Assembly (NCBI RefSeq): GCF_029227915.1 | Contig: NC_079877.1 | Location: 33,567,851 to 33,631,850, forward strand | Direction: 5' to 3' | Source of the DNA: Hydractinia symbiolongicarpus | Taxonomy: Eukaryota > Cnidaria > Hydrozoa > Anthoathecata > Hydractiniidae | DNA: 64,000 bases | Shown here: one piece after another, positions 45,201 through 56,635 of the stretch | How positions within the stretch are numbered: the first letter of the stretch is position 1 | How the letters are laid out: each line of letters begins with the position of its first letter | Translations under genes and position numbers: made by a program | The notes under the pieces: model-generated | Told to the model about the DNA's origin: nothing | What the model saw: the letters and a program-made list of their open reading frames with translations, nothing else | Databases searched by the model: none

Positions 45201-47913
45201 AACAGCAATTTCCGAAATTTTATTTTTGCAGGTGCAGAAGATTCAGCAATTTGTGTGCAGCAAATTAAAGTATGAAAAAAAATTCAGTAGAAACTGTTGC
45301 GGAAACATAAAATAAAAAATGAAGAATTTAGCTATGGTAGTATTGGTATTGTACAGATTTTCATTAAAACGATCAATATCTATCTGATATAATGTCAAAA
45401 CTGATCCTATATTTTTTTATATTATTTAAGAACGGTTGAGGTATAGCGGTGTATCATTAACCCTATCCATAACTGGTCATATAATGTAACAATTTGTCAA
45501 AGATAGCATATAATGTTAACGAAATAAATTTCGGCGGAATGATGTTTTTGTGAAATCAAAAATAACTTAACGAGAAAAATTTTCGCGTGACATACCCCCT
45601 AAACATTTGAATTTTAAAGAAAAAAATTAAAGGGGCACTTCAGTGAAAAAAAAATATTTGAAAAACAATTTATTTTTATAAGACAATATAACATATGTCA
45701 GAATAAACCTTTTACAATCGTTAAAAATCTTTATTTATACCTTAATCGCGTCTGTAAACATCTTCAATTTCAAATAAATTTGCAAGGTCGCGTAAAGTCG
45801 AGAGGACTAGGTCCGAATAAATTAGCATACGTCACATCGTGCAGAAAGTCCGTGAGCCCAGCAGCACACCTTCTAAAAGTTTTGTTTACTTACTGTTTTC
45901 ATTGTTCGTTGATAAGATGTCTTGTAACAATGACGAAGATTATAACTTAGAAAGCTCAGAATTGGATAATTTTCTTCATGAAAAAGACTTTACAAAGCTA
46001 CAGCCATGGTAATTTAAACCTCTTGTGTCTGACGGACGCAGAGCCACGTACGGGTAATGCGAATTGGTGTGAATGTGGAAATTTTAGAGCAATGGAAACT
46101 GATACTGAAAGCGTGTGCTGCGTGAGTCAAACGAAATTCCTGATGAGTTTTTCCAAGGTAGGTAGGATATATTGCAAATATAAATTTTTTCTAAGCGAAA
46201 TTTTCTTTCTTAAAAAAATAAAAAATATATTTCATCGCTTTTCTTTTAAATTCCTTTCGTCCAAAACCTTTATCTTTCTACTTCAATAAAATAATCTTAA
46301 TTCACTTTTTTTTACTTCACAAGCCAATTTATTTTTATTTCACGGTTCAACAATCTAATTCCTCCGCATGCGCTTCTTTTGCACACCAATGTGAACAAAT
46401 CTTATGTAATGTTACATTTTCTTTGTGATGAGAACTTTGAAATGCGTGATCGAAAGATCGAATAAGGTTTGTGTCGAAATGATAAGTTAGTAAAACGGGG
46501 GTATAAATATTGTATAATTGAAAATCACTCTTATCATAGGTCATAAATGCGTTACAGAAGCTGCTGATTTTCAAGTGGTTGTTTTGACAAAAGTTGTTTT
46601 AGAAACTGCGTTATCTGCATTGTATGATTTGAGAGGAGACACTTTAGAAAAAAAAATGAGTAAGTAGTTCAACCTTGTTCCCAAGCCCTCCTTTAGTCCG
46701 AGAAAAAAAGGTAAAAAACTGATAATAATGCCTCCCTTATTTTTCTATATAGATCTTATCGTTACGCTGGTTATAAACAGTTCACTTGGTGGATATACAG
46801 TCGATTGGTTCCAAAGTAGCCGTAATTAATTCTTCTAAATACAAGGCGTATTTCTTTCTTCTCAGGAATTTTTTACGACCCAGGATTGTGTTACTCGTGA
46901 AGACTTGTTTATAGCGGAGTACTCCTTTTTTTGGTAACAGCCTGTTCACAATCAGTCTCTGAGTTAAAATCAAGGACAGCCAGCTGCGTGCGCGCGATCA
47001 TAACTTTCGGGCAATATTTGGTAAGCAAAGAATGGAATACCTCTAGGCTATCCGTATGGCAAAAGTGCGCCAAACAGTTCATGTCGGCAAGAGTTATTTT
47101 ATTTTGTACAATAGTCTCGCCTGCTTCATATGCAGGTGAATTCAACTTTAACCATTTCCGTTGCTGGTCTAATGTGAGGTGCGCACATTCATGGAAATAT
47201 TCATTGCCTTGCCAAGAGTGGATTCCACAAATATGATAAAGAATGCTAAGCCACCTTTTACATTTCATTTTTGCCGCATGAAGCGCAGCACCACCATAAA
47301 TGATTTATATGATCCAAGGTATCATTTCAAGACATTCTTTGCACTTTGCAGCAGCAGGCAAGCTTTTTTTGAAGCTTTTTCCAAAGTGCCAAACGTCAAA
47401 CTGGTGGTTTATCTCAGGATGTACTTTCTTTATGAATGCGCAGATTTGAGCATGGCGATCTGTTGTTAATGTTGAAACTGTCACTTTGTGATCACGCAAC
47501 TTATTTAGTAGCGTTGCTAATCCCCACTTCTCCATTCGACTAGAATTCCCTGCAGTTCTAACATGAACAACTTGAAAGTCGATGATTTTATTGATGTCTA
47601 CGCTTATTAGAGTGTATGTACCATACTTTGTACTGTAACCAGGAGAGTCACTTCGCCCTCCACCAATCAAATTGCCTTTTTTCTCGGCGCACTCAGAATA
47701 AATATTACTTCGATATTTCGATAAGTGTTTAATTTTGAAAAAAGAACGGACCTTTGAATATCATAGAAGGTGGACTTAGAGATAAACTGAAGCCTCAGCA
47801 TACTCATCGTTTCGGCAATGCGGGCATATGTGTTCCCGGAATACAATATGGCTGCAGAAAGTAATAAGTTCCCTGCAGCTCTTCCATTTACGATAGGTTG
47901 AGACTGCCAGCTG
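45201..47913 (-). mobile_element. Inverted copy B of the Kolobok-like transposon with its flank
   Basis: Reading the minus strand, 47913 down to 45627 repeats copy A from about 28346 to 30530, and 45545-45201 repeats the flank at 31425-31770. The right terminal repeat is seen as TTAAAGGGGCACTTCAGTG at 45627. Transposase segments lie at 47667-47927, 47305-47670 ([14 protein letters not shown]) and 46909-47268. It shares the in-frame TAA with copy A. The transposon's left half is missing, and about 0.8 kb present in A at 30565-31375 is absent. Confidence 0.8.
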
Positions 47914-47925
47914 AAAAAAAAAATC

Positions 47926-47965
47926 ATTTTGGTTCACATATACCGTGGTATATGTGAACCAAAAT
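47926..47965. repeat. Perfect palindrome, 19-bp arms, 2-base loop, at duplication edge
   Basis: Arms 47926-47944 and 47947-47965 (ATTTTGGTTCACATATACC and its complement) surround GT. It begins 13 bases past the last base shared with copy A. No similar sequence was seen elsewhere in the window. Confidence 0.9.
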
Positions 47966-47969
47966 AATC

Positions 47970-49400
47970 TTAAGGTTATTAACGTATGTGGGTTATGATA
48001 ATTTTCCAGAGTTGTTCCACATCCTCCGTTAATTGGTTAGAAATAAATAAGTAACAACACATGCTACATAAATAAAGATACAGATAAGTTGAGATATTAC
48101 AAGTTCATGACACAGTTCTTCTATCTCATTTTTATATTATTTAAAAAATAATAAGTTATCCGAAAATCTATTTTTAAACATTTTGGAGAAAGATACAAAA
48201 CAACAAACATTTTTTGATTCATTTTATTTATAATTTGAACAATTTTGAATAATTTTACAAAACAATTAATACAAAAACATTCCTGTCTTCTGAGTAATCA
48301 TCAGACAGAAAAGTTTAATTGTTTAACAACAAGAAGACTACATGTCTTCCTATCACAACAAAACAAAGTGAACGACAGACTTGGTGTTTTTTCCTTGTAC
48401 GAATAATAAAATTATAACTCAGTTGACACTTTACCCTACTACAAATACAAGTGCATTAACATTCTTCTCCACGAGTAAGGTGGAACAAGTGATCATCTAG
48501 GTGACGAAAGGTTGCAGTGTCACACATGGTTCTAGTAATAAAAAAGTTTGAAAACATATCTTATAGTTAGCATGACAAAAAGCATACAACATTAATAAAT
48601 CAATTAAAATGCGTTTACCCTCTCTAAAATGGAATTGAAATGCAAAAGTAGCTAAATAGATGCAATTAAGTAAAGCTTGTTAAAGTAAATTGTTACTGCG
48701 TGTAATAAGACGCCAAATAAATTGGTTACCTAACCGTAATTTGTGTTTTAAAAGACATTGCCATATATAATGATTGTGTTTGCCTTTTTACATTTCCTTG
48801 TTTTACCCTGTTGTTCAATTAACAATGCAGTAAGTAATTTTTGAAATGCACGAAAAAGCAAAGAACAACATGTTGACTGAGCCAAACTCAAACAGCTCGA
48901 CTGAGTTCCAAAAGTAATTGTTCTATCCCGGTTTCCGGTTTTCTCGATAAAGACAAAATCACAGCGCTGTGCTCGATTTCAGATCTCTACTGTGTTTATT
49001 TATGATTTATTTCCGAAGAAAAAGGTGAAGGCGTTGCACAACAATTTTATTTTATGTTAGAAATGTCTAAGCTTAATCAGTTAATTTATAAAAAATCGTT
49101 CTTCAAATAAATAAATAATATACTAGGCAGCATATTTTCATTACAGTATTCTCTTAAAGTTTATAATATAGGCCAAAGTTTGTATGAATAACATCATTGA
49201 GTCTTGCTTCAATGATATTCCATAAAGTTTAAATTTACAATAAGCTAAAATTTTAGAAAAAAAATGTATTTGTTTACAAATCGTTGCAAATCAATATTTC
49301 GACAGACACTTAATCTAAACAAACCAAATTTTACACATTTTCTAAGGAGGCGCCTCAGAAGAATAGTCTGAATAGTGGTTGTGTCTCTTTTTATTTACAT
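47970..49400. other. No gene recognised
   Basis: AT-rich, many short poly-A/T tracts, no ORF of note on either strand. Its right end is probably the 3' UTR of the minus-strand receptor gene. Confidence 0.5.
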
Positions 49401-49409
49401 CTCTATGAA

Positions 49410-50324
49410 TTAGCGGACATATTTCTTGCGATTCTTGCAGAACATACCAGAAACCCTTTTCTTCACATCTGGAGAGCGAAAGCCATATATAAACGTATCC
49501 CATAATGAGCTTGATAACACAACAAAATGACACCAGCGGTTGATGTAAGTGTCTGTTATAAGTGATCTGTAGAAGAGATTTGTAAATATCGTCACTATGG
49601 ATGGTATACTACATACAGCATAAACTATCAGTATCTGTAAAGCAACTCGAGCTGTTTTTTTCTTTTGTTCGCTACATGTTGTTTTATTTTTAGAAATATA
49701 CGTGTATATCTTTCTATGACATATCACCATGGCAATAAACACGCACAGGCCATATGCAGGAGCCAAACGCAAAATTATTGTTCTCAAATTCGGGTAAATA
49801 TACATCGATAAAAGTGGGCATAATAGTGACGGAATCCAAATAATCAAATCACATATGATTAATATCTTTTTCTCAGTTACATATTTATAATGGAAAGGCT
49901 TGAAGACTGCTAGATAGATCTCCACTGTTATAAATCCAATCGTTGTTAAGGACATTACCGTGAATGTGTACCCGAACAAAGTCCATAAGGGAATAATGAA
50001 ACAAGCAGGTTCTCTCTTAACAAATCCACGCAAAAGTATGTAATATATTGGTATAAGAGTGAAAGCAGAAGCTAGGTCGGAAAACGATAAAAGTATATAT
50101 AATTTGTTTGTTTTTCTTCTTAACGTTTTACTAGAAATCACGATAAACATGTAATATCCATTTAGCAGAGTACTGACGGTACAAAATATTAAAGAGACGG
50201 AACAAAAAGCAATTAAATTTGCTCTGCCAGCATCATCTGATAAGAAAACTGAGCTATACCCTTCACACCAAAAGTTTGAAGTTGCATTTTGAATACCGTC
50301 GCTGTTAATATTGGTATAATTCAT
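49410..50324 (-). CDS. Rhodopsin-like (class A) G-protein-coupled receptor, copy 1
   Basis: A seven-helix plasma-membrane receptor of 304 residues from the start shared with copy 2; an in-frame ATG at 50399 would add 25. Visible: an N-terminal tail with NxT/S sites; helix 1 ending LLNGYYMFIV; helix 2 with SFSDLASA (D2.50); the extracellular-loop cysteine in REPACFIIPLW; helix 3 ending TVEIYLAVFKPF, where EIY replaces DRY; helix 6 VYAVCSIPSIV; helix 7 WDTFIYGFRSPDVKKR, where DTFIY replaces NPxxY. A splice acceptor (TTTTATTTAG) lies just before the start, as in copy 2, so a 5' UTR exon is likely. The C-tail is short and ends NRKKYVR. The ligand is unknown; the pattern fits a cnidarian-expanded orphan family. 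Confidence 0.85.
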   Translation of the reverse strand: MNYTNINSDGIQNATSNFWCEGYSSVFLSDDAGRANLIAFCSVSLIFCTVSTLLNGYYMFIVISSKTLRRKTNKLYILLSFSDLASAFTLIPIYYILLRGFVKREPACFIIPLWTLFGYTFTVMSLTTIGFITVEIYLAVFKPFHYKYVTEKKILIICDLIIWIPSLLCPLLSMYIYPNLRTIILRLAPAYGLCVFIAMVICHRKIYTYISKNKTTCSEQKKKTARVALQILIVYAVCSIPSIVTIFTNLFYRSLITDTYINRWCHFVVLSSSLWDTFIYGFRSPDVKKRVSGMFCKNRKKYVR

Positions 50325-50399
50325 ATTGTCTAAATAAAAGTCATGTTTATAAGTCTTTTTACCGTAGGAACAGTTTGAAGCAACAAGGCAGGCGATCAT

Positions 50400-53300
50400 G
50401 TTACCAGAGCATAACGTGAAATTAACTGAAAAAAATTAGAACTTAGCAATTGGACTGTTTATAGCGAGAAATATAATGTAGTTTTTAAATTTTATTGTAT
50501 TCTTATTTCACTCTAATTGTTATTTTTTACATACTAAACTAATTGTACAATCAGGAAAATGACAGTGTTGCAACTTTAACTCTACATTTGGTGTGTAAAT
50601 GAACAATTGATTCAAAATAGATACCAAATAACGAACGCCATTATAAATCCTAAAGCAATCGCGCTACCTCCACAATATCTTACCTTATTATCCAAGTTAA
50701 TGCAGATATACTGGAGACTGGCTGTGATTATCTCCAAACTGGAAAAAGTATTTAATAGACGCTGTTTATATTCGTACGTTATGTCAAACAACAGTTTCCG
50801 TTTGTAGTAATTTTTTTTCCTTAATTCCTTCGATCTTAGAACGTCGTGCCTCATTCCTATCAAGTGACTTAGATATATTTTTGCTACAACAATTTATTTG
50901 TACAAATCAGACATCAGAACCTAATTAGTAACGCAGTTTCATTTTTCCGCTTTCCTAATTTGAAAAACAATTTGACTGACGCGTTTTCAAACGAAACTTA
51001 AGTTATTCCTTTCCACTAAATCTATTTATTAATAGTACTGTCATTTTTAAAGTTTAGAATTATAACAAATAAAACTCTTAGTTTTTAAATGTCTATTCTC
51101 AGATAATTAAGCGCAAATGTCCCTTTGTCGGTGTTTACGGCGGACTTAGTGTCTCCGGTTATTTGGGAAAATGAAAAGTCTGCAAACGATACCATTGAAT
51201 ACTAATGCCAGCATAGTTTCCTTTGTCGTAATATCAAGCATGACTTTGCATAAAAATATTCCTCATGAATTTTTTCACACAGCCAATAGTGTACTTTTAA
51301 CGTTTTTTAAGCCGTCTATGAAAAGTTAAAATAGCCCGTTGTGTATACTATTTCAATTATTTTAGGTGACTGAAAAGATACTTAAAGTTGGTAGGAGAAT
51401 TTATTGTTGTCCAGTTGGAACAAAAGAATAATTTAATAATTCGCACATTAGTAATAGGGCCTCAGTGGTGGTTATAACAATAGGTTGGATTGTTTACCGC
51501 ATGGAATTTTGCATGGAGAATAAAATCAAGGTACTCTCTCAACACATTTTGAGTATTGTCAGACAAAGTGGTTTGCGAACACCATATTTAGTTAATTATG
51601 GTGATTTCCAAATAAAAACACTTTACAGTTGCTTCGAATATTGTTAAGTAAGAAACTGCTCATCTTGCTAACATTTGAAAGATTCTTAATCTTATTGCTT
51701 CTAAAAATTTCTCTTTAATCATGAGATGACACCATAGAGTGTAAATGTTATTATAATATTGACATTTTATCATCTACATTATGAACAACCTCCGTGATCT
51801 TTACTAAACATGACTAGTACGCGACTATCTTGGAATTGTTTCCAAAATAATAAATAAGGGATAGAATTGTACACACATGTACTGTATTGTCAATTTTATG
51901 CTAAGCACGTTCGACCAAATATTACATTGTTGCAGGTGACCATTACAGGTAATTGGGCCATTATTGCACTTGTTGTTGAGTCAGTGAGTTCGCGGTACTA
52001 AAATCACTGGTCACTTTCTTATATGGCTCATTCATTGTATCCCCCCAAAGCGTGGCGTTACGCTTAAATTCAGTAAGTTAAAAAACAGCCACATGAAGGT
52101 TTATTTTTTGTTTATTTTAAGAGCTGTACGGGGTCGTTATGGATAGAATAATTTTATTTTACGTCCGGTTTACCACGTGCGCGCCGTATCTCACGGAAAA
52201 AAGTTTTTTATCAACTGAAAAAAAGAAACCGAAGCGAAAGGTTGTCTCTTTTTCAGATTAATCCTGAAAAAAGTTATTTCAAACAAGGCATGCCAATGTT
52301 TACTCATCATGAGGTTAGCTTAATGTTTATTTGTTCTTCTATTTTTTCCATTTTTGCATTTTGGGACCGAGATTCTATAAAAAAAGACCTTCACATTCAA
52401 ATATGAATAATTCGAATCTAAAATGTAAAAAACAAAACTGTTGTTGTCGAGCTAGTATAAAAAGTTAATGTTATTTACAGTAATAGTTTTAAAAAGAAGA
52501 AAAACGTACAATGATGTAACGTCACAAACAGAACTATAGCGACTTATAGCAAGCTTTATTTTATTAAAGCATTATATTTTCAGGTCATAGCCATGCTAAG
52601 AATATATTCAGAATAATTAAGATAGTATTTATCAAAAAAGTTAAGAACGTTGAGGCTGAAAAGAAAAACCTATTCTTATAAAATACAGCGTGGTATATCC
52701 TAGAAAACAATTTATATAAACTGTAAAAACTAATTTTTCCGTTGTTACTGTTTTTAACGCTATGGAGTGGTTGATGCAGAGTTGATGTCGTTATAATAAA
52801 CCTAAATGTAAACAAACTTAACTCACTGTTTACATGTGTTACGGTACGATCGTTTGAAATATATTCGATTCTTGAGTTCAAAAACGCTGCATTGTTATCA
52901 TGTACGTCTGGGCTGTTTTCTTAATACATAAAATCAAAATATTTCATTTCATCTGTAAGGCAAACTGTTTTTTTTTAATATTTAATGTTGTAACTATCGG
53001 GTTTTTTTATATTTTGTGTAAAACATTGGGAGGGTTGCTGTATGCAATGGATTATATAGCTGATTGGGTATGACGTGTTACAAACTGTACATTGTGGAAA
53101 TTTTGTTATATCCTTTTTGTGTGACTTAACGAAGTATGTTGGATTTGTTTTTAATGTCTGGTATTCACAGCATTCACAGAAGTACACCAAGGAAATTCTG
53201 GTGTGCTTCTGGCATTGCAAAGCAAGTATATAATTTTAGCAGATTTAGCCTTTTACGTAACGGTTGTTAGACACCTTCGATTTTGTTGGGAATTTTGCAT

Positions 53301-53780
53301 TTTTATTATTTTTGTTGTTGTTGTTGCACGTGCTTATATTTTTTAAAGTTTTGTTTCAGAGGGTATAAATATAGAATAATGCTGATTGTCAGCAACTTCA
53401 ATCCTAGGCCTTTTTGCTGTCCTGTTATAAAAAAAGAAAAGGAGCCGAGGTTGGATTGTGAGTTCAAATTACTGCATTGTATGCTTTTGTTTGGTATCGC
53501 TTACATGGATTCAATGAGAGATTCAGTGGATTCTTTTACGGGAATGCGGCTAGTTTATCATATTTCTCAATGAGAACTCAGCAACTTCTGAAACATTGTT
53601 ATATAAGTATCCAGGTGTTGCTGGTACTTTTTTACAAAAGTATGGAATTGTTAATTGTTCACCGCAATAATTGAACATTTAAAGAAATGCTGTCGTCAAA
53701 TTACAGCAGCTGCAAACATAAAAGGACGCTTAATAGGATTATTTTGTAATCAATTAACGTTATTTGTGCACAAACTATAT
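50400..53780. other. No convincing gene
   Basis: AT-rich region upstream of receptor copy 1. A minus-strand Cys-rich ORF (52975-53220) and a possible relic LINE 5' end (about 53380-53420, FNPRPF) are noted but not called. Confidence 0.45.
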
Positions 53781-53784
53781 TCGG

Positions 53785-54925
53785 AGATGCTTTTGCGAAT
53801 TTCGCGTTTTTTGGCTTTTTTGGCAAAACTTTGTCTCGCGAAACTTTCAAAAATGGACATTCTGGAAGTTTACTCAGTACAAACGTTCTAAAATGGCGAT
53901 TCGTGAAAGTTTATCTACTAAAATTTAAAAAACTGAATGTTATTTCTTGACTCGCCCTCACTTGGGTCGCTCTCCCAATATAAAAAGGAGACAACCGGCA
54001 CTGGGAACAAATCATTATACCATATGTCGAAAACGTACGCGAATCACAAAACCTCGGCGCTGACCAGATGGCTCTGGTCATAATGAATGTCTTCACCGGG
54101 CAGATGACCGCAGAAGTTAAGAAGGTTCTTTGAGAGAACAAGGTTTTGGTTACCAATGTACCAGCCAATATAACGCGATTTTGCCAATCCCTGGATTTAA
54201 CCGTAAATGGAAGTGCCAGACGGTTTATCGGAAATAAATTCAATGATTGGTATGCCGACCAAATTACTACCTAGTTGGATTCAGGCAAGTCGTTAGAAGA
54301 AATTGATAATAAATTGCGCCTTTCAACATTGAAGCGTTTACATGCTGGTTCGGTGATTGTCTTTTACAACTACATAACATCACCCGATGGTAAAGATATC
54401 ATCCTTAATGGATGGAAAGCTGCTGGAATATACGACGCCATCGTACTTGGATTAAGTAAGCTACTGACGATAGATTCTTTCCATGATATTGATCCCTTTG
54501 CCGATCAAAACCCTACCTTATTAGCTTTGAATCCGGACGCCGTTTGCAGTATTGATGAAGAGAAGTGGAATGCTTATACCCGAGTTACTGGTGAAGAAGA
54601 CAATGACGACGATGCGTGAGAGCCGGAAGAAGACAAGCCTAGAAAGGTGTTTGATCTGTTTTGCGATTTTTGTAAATAGAAGTTTTTACATACTATTAGA
54701 AAGAAAATTACATCGTTAAAGAACACTTCTTTCTTTTTCTATCATAAAAATTATGGGTCACTTTTTTATAAGAACATAAAAAATATGTTCAAAATCACGA
54801 ATCGCGAAAGTTTATCTCGCCAAAACTTTCCAATTTCAGATTTCGCGAAAGTCTATCTTGCGAAAATGTTTCAATTCATAGATTCACGAAAGTTTTTGGA
54901 CTCGCGAAAGTTTTTACAGATATAA
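53785..54925 (+). mobile_element. Dead pogo/Tigger-like DNA transposon (DDE_1 transposase)
   Basis: The + strand between about 53990 and 54619 reads as the second half of a DDE_1-type transposase. Clear elements are DQMALVIMNVFTGQMTAEVK (the catalytic DxF-like region), VPANITRFCQSLDLTVNGSA (usually FQPLDLTVNG) and LDSGKSLEEIDNKLRLSTLK. A tail ends in acidic residues at 54619. At least two in-frame stops (about 54133 and 54272) are present, and the N-terminal DNA-binding part is missing. Arms rich in CGCGAAAGTTT occur on both sides (53785-53920, 54790-54925) and are probably its subterminal repeats. Confidence 0.75.
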
Positions 54926-55499
54926 ATATTGTTTTCAAGTTGTATCCTAGCTTTTTTTTTTCATATGATTTCAGTCAAATCAATCTGTTTTTTCTTTTGC
55001 ACGTTACATGTCTAAATCTAGCAAAATGGCAGAAAGAATACCTACACGGAATAAAAAGCTAAATTTCATTTCATTTCCTTAATTTCCTTAAAAGTGCAAC
55101 GCATTGGCTTCTCCTGATCTTAATATCTAAAAACCTTAGCAAAAAGCTAAAAACCTTAACAACGGGCTCTATACAGCAGAGTATAATTTTTAGCCTTATG
55201 GCAACGACAAAGTTAGCTTTAAATGTAAACAAATAACATGCCTGGAGAATCGCAAAAACATAGCTACATATATACGGACACAAAAATCAAGTTGCAGGAA
55301 AACCAAAATCTCGAATCACTTCACAAGAAAAACAGTCATTTCAACTCTTCTTGATCACAAAAAAAGCGAATATTAAAATCAAATCGCATGGCTTCCAGTA
55401 AACAGCAAGAATACATGCATACTTAATCAAAAAACCGTGGTAGAAAAAACGTCCCTGACAAAACATCACAAACACTATATACATCCATTTTATCATCAA

Positions 55500-55700
55500 G
55501 CTACGCAGAGCCAATTAGGACCCGCGCTCTACTTGACAACTCCCGGCAACATAAAACGGCCCACACATGGAGCCATCTCCCCAATTTCCCTCACATGGCT
55601 TGGGTTAACTCGGGGCTATGGCAACATTCACTCGCTCATGTTGAATCGCCGTCAAGAGGAATCGAACCCCGGTCTCCCTCACAGTGTACGAAAGCTATGG
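55500..55700 (-). repeat. tRNA-derived SINE copy, truncated
   Basis: It contains the same CGTCAAGAGGAATCGAACCC head (B box at 55658-55670 on the minus strand) as 484-676, and a body with CATGGCTTGGGTTAAC. The A-box end is missing. Confidence 0.6.
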
Positions 55701-55719
55701 AGTGTAAATTCTCAAAGAC

Positions 55720-56630
55720 AACGCATACAAGCCAAATCCTTTTTCTATTCTTCTGAAAGAAAACTTAGGTACTAAATGCTATTCTTTCTTTTTGTGCACG
55801 TATTTGAAAAATCAAAACAATAAAATTTAAATCAAACCTCTCTTTTTTTAACAAAACCTGTTTTAACGAACTTGTTACAAGTTCATATCTAGAAAGCAGT
55901 CCTGATTTCTACAAACCCAAACACAATACCCTTTAGATTACAAGTCGATCTATTTGAACACGTAAAGGCATCTTAATACGGCTTGTGTAATACGTCATTA
56001 AATACTCCATTAAGCATTTTGCGGCAGATTGGACCATAGAATAAATGCCTTTATTGATATTCATCTTTCAGTGCAGTTTTTTTATGTAATACGCGTTAAA
56101 ATTACAACAAGGCAAGGAGTAAAAAAGAACAATATTGCAGCAAACGAGAGACCCGGATCACACTAGATTTGTTGTTTAAAAATAGTAAAAATATTCAATG
56201 TGTCTTTCCACCACGGATTTCTCCTTGGAACAAAGATTTCTTTGATGAAGAGGAAATAAATCTAACAATCAGAAACCCAGAACAAAAGATTGTTTTGATC
56301 AGATGATCTGACATAATTGATATTTTCCATAAAGAAAAGCAAATTTAAGGCTAATCTCCACTTGTTGAAATAGTTCGCGACAAGAAAATTTTCTTCATAT
56401 ATTTTATTGTGTAGAAAAAATTATTTTCCTGGAAAATTCTGAAAAAGTTAAAACATTTCAACTTTCGCAATTCTGTCCGATCCTTCAAAAAATTCCGGAT
56501 AATGCTGTGAACTTACTTTAATGCGCCTGCTCATGTTGGGGACTATTTCAATAAGCGTATATCAGCCTCATAATGTATATTGATACACCCAAGAGGGTAT
56601 TTTTTAAAATAAAGAAAATTACAAATAAAT
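55720..56630. other. No gene recognised
   Basis: AT-rich sequence between the SINE and receptor copy 2; its right end is presumably that gene's 3' UTR. Confidence 0.5.
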
Positions 56631-56635
56631 TAAAT

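Noticed and set aside
46931-47469. Plus-strand ORFs at 46931 and 47179
   Set aside because: They are antisense shadows of the Kolobok-like transposase on the minus strand; the same applies to 28820-29298 on the other strand of copy A.
53380-53420. Third LINE 5' end with NPRPF
   Set aside because: It shares AATCCTAGGCC with the relic at 61.1 kb, but the 2A-like context before it is not readable in frame; too weak to call.
53911-54243. 110-codon minus-strand ORF
   Set aside because: It is antisense to the pogo-like transposase, which has clear family motifs on the + strand.
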